Origin: Lysobacteraceae bacterium | GTDB lineage: Bacteria > Pseudomonadota > Gammaproteobacteria > Xanthomonadales > Xanthomonadaceae | Direction of reading: 5' to 3' | Assembly: GCA_027483745.1 (NCBI GenBank) | Contig: JAIXTZ010000122.1 | Span: 1 to 5,016 of the forward strand | DNA: 5,016 bases | Shown here: one piece after another, positions 1-5,016 of the stretch | Layout of the letters: the number at the start of each line of letters is the position of its first letter | How positions within the stretch are numbered: position 1 is the stretch's first letter | Notes under the pieces: generated by a model | What the model was told of the DNA's origin: nothing | Seen by the model: the letters and a program-made list of their open reading frames with translations, nothing else | Database searches by the model: none | Program-made: the position numbers and the translations under genes

Positions 1-1011
1 CTGAAGGAAGGCTTCAAGCTGCGCCTCGTCGGCCAGGACGCCGGCCGCGGCACCTTCTTCCACCGCCATGCCGTGCAGCATGACCAGGCCTCGGGCGAGG
101 CGATCATGCCGCTGCGCGAGCTGGTGTCGAACCCCGAGCATGTCGTGGTCATCGACTCGCTGCTCTCGGAGGAAGCCGTGATGGCCTTCGAGTTCGGCTA
201 CAGCACCGCCGAGCCGACCACGCTGAACATCTGGGAAGGCCAGTTCGGCGACTTCGCCAACGGTGCCCAGGTCGTCATCGACCAGTTCATCACTTCGGGT
301 GAAGCCAAGTGGGGCCGCCTCTGCGGCCTCGTGCTGTTCCTGCCGCACGGCTACGAGGGCCAGGGCCCGGAGCACAGCTCGGCGCGCCTCGAGCGCTTCC
401 TCCAGCTCTGCGCGCACCACAACATCTCGGTGGTCACGCCGACGACGCCGGCGCAGAGCTTCCATATGCTGCGCCGCCAGATGCTGCGCGGCACGCGCAA
501 GCCGCTGGTCGTCATGACCCCGAAGTCGATGCTGCGCCACAAGCTCTCGGTGTCGACGCTCGACGACCTCGCCAAGGGCAGCTTCCAGACCCTGATCCCG
601 GACAGCACGGCCAAGGACGCCAAGAAGGCCACCCGCGTGGTCGTCTGTGGCGGCAAGGTCTACTACGACCTCGTCGAGGACGCCGAGAAGCGCGGCCTCA
701 CCGATGTCGCCATCGTCCGCGTCGAGCAGCTCTACCCCTTCCCGCGCGCCGAGCTCGCCGCCGAGTTGAAGCGCTTCGGCAAGGCTGCGGAAGTCATCTG
801 GTGCCAGGAAGAGCCGCAGAACCAGGGCGCGTGGTACCAGATCCGCCACCACATCGAAGCCTGCCTCGCGAAGGGCCAGACCCTGAGCTACGCCGGGCGT
901 GGCCGCTCCGCCGCTCCGGCCTGCGGCCACTTGAGCCAGCACAACGTCGAACAGGCCGCCCTGCTCGAAGCCGCGCTGGTCGGCCCGCAGGTGCTGGCGG
1001 TCGCCGAGTAG
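1..1011 (+). CDS. sucA: 2-oxoglutarate dehydrogenase E1 component, C-terminal part (5' truncated by window edge)
   Basis: This is the thiamine-diphosphate-dependent E1 enzyme, which decarboxylates 2-oxoglutarate and succinylates the lipoyl group of SucB in the TCA cycle (cytoplasm). The reading frame is open from base 1, and 336 residues precede the TAG stop. Known full-length SucA proteins are about 930-950 residues, so roughly the last third is present. Fragment residues 11-24 (GQDAGRGTFFHRHA), 56-67 (SEEAVMAFEFGY) and 116-131 (HGYEGQGPEHSSARLE) are hallmark E1o motifs of the pyrimidine-binding domain. The E1o C-terminal domain follows from about residue 190, with GGKVYYDL and, at 267-279, WCQEEPQNQGAWY. 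The GTG at 73 is internal and not a start, because homology continues upstream to the window edge. The gene sits 92 nt ahead of sucB in the same direction, as in the usual sucA-sucB-lpd operon. No frameshift or missing motif is visible. Identity is nearly certain; only the N-terminus is unseen. Confidence 0.97.
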   Translation: MKEGFKLRLVGQDAGRGTFFHRHAVQHDQASGEAIMPLRELVSNPEHVVVIDSLLSEEAVMAFEFGYSTAEPTTLNIWEGQFGDFANGAQVVIDQFITSGEAKWGRLCGLVLFLPHGYEGQGPEHSSARLERFLQLCAHHNISVVTPTTPAQSFHMLRRQMLRGTRKPLVVMTPKSMLRHKLSVSTLDDLAKGSFQTLIPDSTAKDAKKATRVVVCGGKVYYDLVEDAEKRGLTDVAIVRVEQLYPFPRAELAAELKRFGKAAEVIWCQEEPQNQGAWYQIRHHIEACLAKGQTLSYAGRGRSAAPACGHLSQHNVEQAALLEAALVGPQVLAVAE

Positions 1012-1055
1012 TTCCGCCCTCGCCGTCCCTGCCCTTTCCCTCCGAACACGAATCC

Positions 1056-1072
1056 GGCCGCGCACCGCGGCC
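1056..1072 (+). promoter_or_regulatory. GC-rich hairpin in the sucA-sucB gap
   Basis: GGCCGCG (1056-1062) and CGCGGCC (1066-1072) are perfect reverse complements around a 3-nt CAC loop, giving a 7-bp all-GC stem between the sucA stop and the sucB start. Only two T residues follow, so it does not look like a complete intrinsic terminator. It may stabilise or separate sucA and sucB message, or cause partial attenuation. That role is inference, and in GC-rich DNA a stem this short can arise by chance. Confidence 0.4.
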
Positions 1073-1103
1073 TTGAACCGAACCCCGACCGAGAACGCCC
1101 GCC

Positions 1104-3729
<2,626 letters not shown>

Positions 3730-3751
3730 CGCCTATCCATCGGCGATACTT

Positions 3752-3780
3752 CGGGGGCGCCTTCGGGCGCCCTCGTCGTT
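3752..3780 (+). terminator. Probable intrinsic terminator of the sucAB-lpd operon
   Basis: A 10-bp stem (3752-3761 with 3766-3775, one G-U pair at 3754/3773) closes a UUCG loop on a C-G pair, the exceptionally stable C(UUCG)G tetraloop. The tract after it, TCGTT then TTCC, is only moderately T-rich, so termination may be incomplete or partly factor-assisted. It begins 22 nt after the lpd stop and lies before the acuI-like gene, which fits an operon end. Confidence 0.75.
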
Positions 3781-3802
3781 TCCACGCCCCAAGAGTCCGC
3801 GC

Positions 3803-4795
3803 ATGACGATCCCCGCCACCTTCCCCGCCTTCCGCATCCACAGCGATGCCGCCGGTTATCGCAGCGGCATCGAGGACATTGCGCTTGACGCGCTGTCGCC
3901 CGGCGAGATCGTCATCCGGACGGCCTATTCCTCGGTGAACTTCAAGGACGCGCTGGCCGGCACGGGCAAAGGAAAGATCCTCCGGCAGTTCCCGCTCATC
4001 GGCGGCATCGACGTCGCCGGCCACGTGGTGCAGAGCCGCGACCCGGCGTTCCGCGAGGGCGACGCGGTGCTGTGCACCGGCTGCGGATTGTCCGAAACGC
4101 GCGATGGCGGCTACTCGGCCTACGCCAGGCTGGAATCGAAGTGGGCCATTCCTCTGCCCAGCGGGCTCGACCTGCGCGAGTCGATGATCCTCGGCACCGC
4201 GGGCTTCACCGCCGGCCTCGCCCTCCTGCGCATGCAGGACAACCGGCAGACGCCCGACCTCGGGCCGCTGGCCGTGACCGGCGCGACGGGCGGCGTGGGC
4301 AGCCTTGCCATCGCGATCTTCTCGACGGCGGGCTATGCGGTGCACGCCATCAGCGGCAAGTCCGACCAGACCGACTGGTTGCGCTCGCTCGGAGCGTCCG
4401 AAGTGCTGGGCCGCGAGGCGCTGGCCACGACGAAGCCGATGGATTCCGCCCGCTTCGGTGGCGGCCTCGACAACGTCGGGGGGCCAATGCTGCATGCCCT
4501 GCTGGCGCACACGGCGCCCTACGGCAATGTCGCCACGGCGGGTCTTGCTGCAACGCACGATCTGGCGACCACGGTCATGCCCTTCATCATCCGTGGCGTG
4601 TCCCTGATCGGCGTTGCCTCGGCCGGCACCGCACGGGATATCCGCGACGAGGTCTGGCGCCTCCTTTCGTCGGACTGGAAGCCCGCCTGTCTGGGCGAAA
4701 TCGCGACCCGCGAAGTGGCGCTCGAGGGCCTTCCGGCGGTGTTCGCCGACATGTTGGCCGGTGGCTCCCGCGGCCGGACGCTGGTCCGCCTCTGA
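3803..4795 (+). CDS. acuI: AcuI/YhdH-family acryloyl-CoA reductase (zinc-independent medium-chain dehydrogenase/reductase)
   Basis: This is a 330-aa medium-chain reductase close in length to E. coli YhdH/AcuI (324 aa), whose family reduces acryloyl-CoA to propionyl-CoA with NADPH and protects cells from acrylate-type electrophiles. Family signatures seen are SSVNFKDALAGTGKGKI (43-59), PLIGGIDVAG (64-73), GTAGFTAGLALL after the substrate domain, the Rossmann motif TGATGGVGS (159-167), SGK at 184-186 at the usual NADPH-phosphate position, SLGASEVLGR, TTVMPFIIRGVSLIGVAS and the C-terminal GRTLVRL. No zinc-ligand cysteine cluster is evident, as expected for this subfamily. The ATG is preceded by AAGAG (3791-3795) at 7-nt spacing. 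The N-terminus is slightly longer than in E. coli. The gene is co-directional with lpd but separated by a terminator-like hairpin; I see no convincing promoter of its own, so read-through is possible. Family assignment is firm. The exact substrate is inferred, and some annotations would say only 'MDR family oxidoreductase'. Confidence 0.88.
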   Translation: MTIPATFPAFRIHSDAAGYRSGIEDIALDALSPGEIVIRTAYSSVNFKDALAGTGKGKILRQFPLIGGIDVAGHVVQSRDPAFREGDAVLCTGCGLSETRDGGYSAYARLESKWAIPLPSGLDLRESMILGTAGFTAGLALLRMQDNRQTPDLGPLAVTGATGGVGSLAIAIFSTAGYAVHAISGKSDQTDWLRSLGASEVLGREALATTKPMDSARFGGGLDNVGGPMLHALLAHTAPYGNVATAGLAATHDLATTVMPFIIRGVSLIGVASAGTARDIRDEVWRLLSSDWKPACLGEIATREVALEGLPAVFADMLAGGSRGRTLVRL

Positions 4796-4845
4796 CACGG
4801 TCCGGGGCAGCCCACCCCAGCGGCGCGGCCTCCCCGCGGCTTCGT

Positions 4846-4855
4846 GACCGCGGTC
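4846..4855. promoter_or_regulatory. 10-bp perfect palindrome abutting the -35 box (candidate operator)
   Basis: GACCGCGGTC is its own reverse complement and ends directly against the proposed -35 hexamer at 4856. This is a typical place for a repressor or activator site. An alternative reading of the same DNA is a 6-bp hairpin, CCGCGG at 4834-4839 with CCGCGG at 4848-4853 around an 8-nt loop, which could be a weak terminator for acuI. No protein can be named from the sequence, and chance is possible in GC-rich DNA. Confidence 0.3.
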
Positions 4856-4886
4856 TTGCCCAAGCGAGGCGAACCGCGCTTACAAT
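4856..4886 (+). promoter_or_regulatory. Candidate sigma-70-type promoter for the response regulator gene
   Basis: TTGCCC (4856-4861, 4 of 6 to TTGACA) and TACAAT (4881-4886, 5 of 6 to TATAAT) are separated by 19 nt, which is longer than the optimal 17. Transcription would start near 4893, leaving a leader of about 18 nt that still holds the GGAG ribosome-binding site at 4901-4904. The TACAAT stands out in otherwise GC-rich DNA. This is a sequence match only. Confidence 0.5.
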
Positions 4887-4910
4887 CGCGGGGTCTTACC
4901 GGAGATTTCC

Positions 4911-5016
4911 ATGGCACGTATCCTGATCGTCGACGACTCGCCGTCGCAGCTCGTCAGCATGAAGCGCATCGTCGAGAAGCTCGGCCACGAAGCGATCACC
5001 GCCGAGGACGGCGCCA
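4911..5016 (+). CDS. CheY-like response regulator, N-terminal fragment, PilH-like (3' truncated by window edge)
   Basis: Thirty-five codons plus one base are present, starting MARILIVDDSPSQLV. This is the first beta-strand of a receiver domain, with D8 and D9 forming the acidic Mg2+-binding pocket that supports aspartyl phosphorylation. A first helix (about 11-25) and a second strand (HEAITAEDGA) follow. The phosphoacceptor aspartate, expected near residue 52, lies beyond the window. GGAG at 4901-4904 sits 6 nt before the ATG, and a candidate promoter lies upstream, so the gene probably starts its own unit. The opening MARILIVDDSP closely resembles PilH, the single-domain regulator of type IV pilus twitching motility, but many response regulators begin similarly. 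Without the C-terminus an attached output domain cannot be excluded. The receiver fold is secure; the pathway is inference. Confidence 0.85.
   Translation, partial: MARILIVDDSPSQLVSMKRIVEKLGHEAITAEDGA

Noticed and set aside
73..1011. A separate gene starting with GTG at position 73
   Set aside because: The frame is open to base 1 and the upstream residues (GQDAGRGTFFHRH) are conserved SucA sequence, so the GTG is an internal valine codon.
3745..3750. GATACT as a -10 box for acuI
   Set aside because: It matches only 4 of 6 positions, has no -35 at acceptable spacing, and lies upstream of the terminator hairpin, so a transcript from it would cross the hairpin.
4072..4926. A 284-codon + strand frame running from acuI across the gap into the response regulator
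   Set aside because: It overlaps two well-supported genes in another frame, crosses the candidate promoter, and its Arg-rich translation resembles no protein family.

Overview
This window is an ordinary, compact, high-GC chromosomal segment from a proteobacterium, and every gene lies on the + strand. The proteins look most like those I remember from Xanthomonadales/Lysobacterales (Gammaproteobacteria), especially the Lpd with its long segment before the CxxxxC disulfide and the SucB with an 'LPPGA' peripheral-subunit-binding domain. This placement is from memory, not from a search.

Layout: 1-1011 is the C-terminal third of sucA (2-oxoglutarate dehydrogenase E1), entering from the left edge. 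A 92-nt gap with a GC-rich hairpin leads to sucB (E2, 1104-2288). After 10 nt comes lpd (E3, 2299-3729), whose Shine-Dalgarno overlaps the sucB stop codon. A strong hairpin with a UUCG tetraloop (3752-3775) follows lpd and probably ends the operon. Next is an AcuI/YhdH-family medium-chain reductase (3803-4795). After a 115-nt gap with a candidate promoter and a 10-bp palindrome, a CheY-like response regulator starts at 4911 and runs off the right edge.

How the genes work together: sucA, sucB and lpd encode all three enzymes of the 2-oxoglutarate dehydrogenase complex. E1 decarboxylates 2-oxoglutarate, E2 carries the succinyl group on its lipoyl lysine and passes it to CoA, and E3 reoxidises the lipoyl group with NAD+. 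The acuI-like gene is probably a separate unit that reduces acryloyl-CoA-type toxic intermediates. The response regulator N-terminus resembles PilH of twitching-motility chemosensory systems.

I see no RNA gene, mobile element, CRISPR array or phage-like segment, and no evidence of an undescribed system. The remaining points of interest are small: regulatory structures, a degenerate E3-binding motif in SucB, and a local codon-use anomaly.
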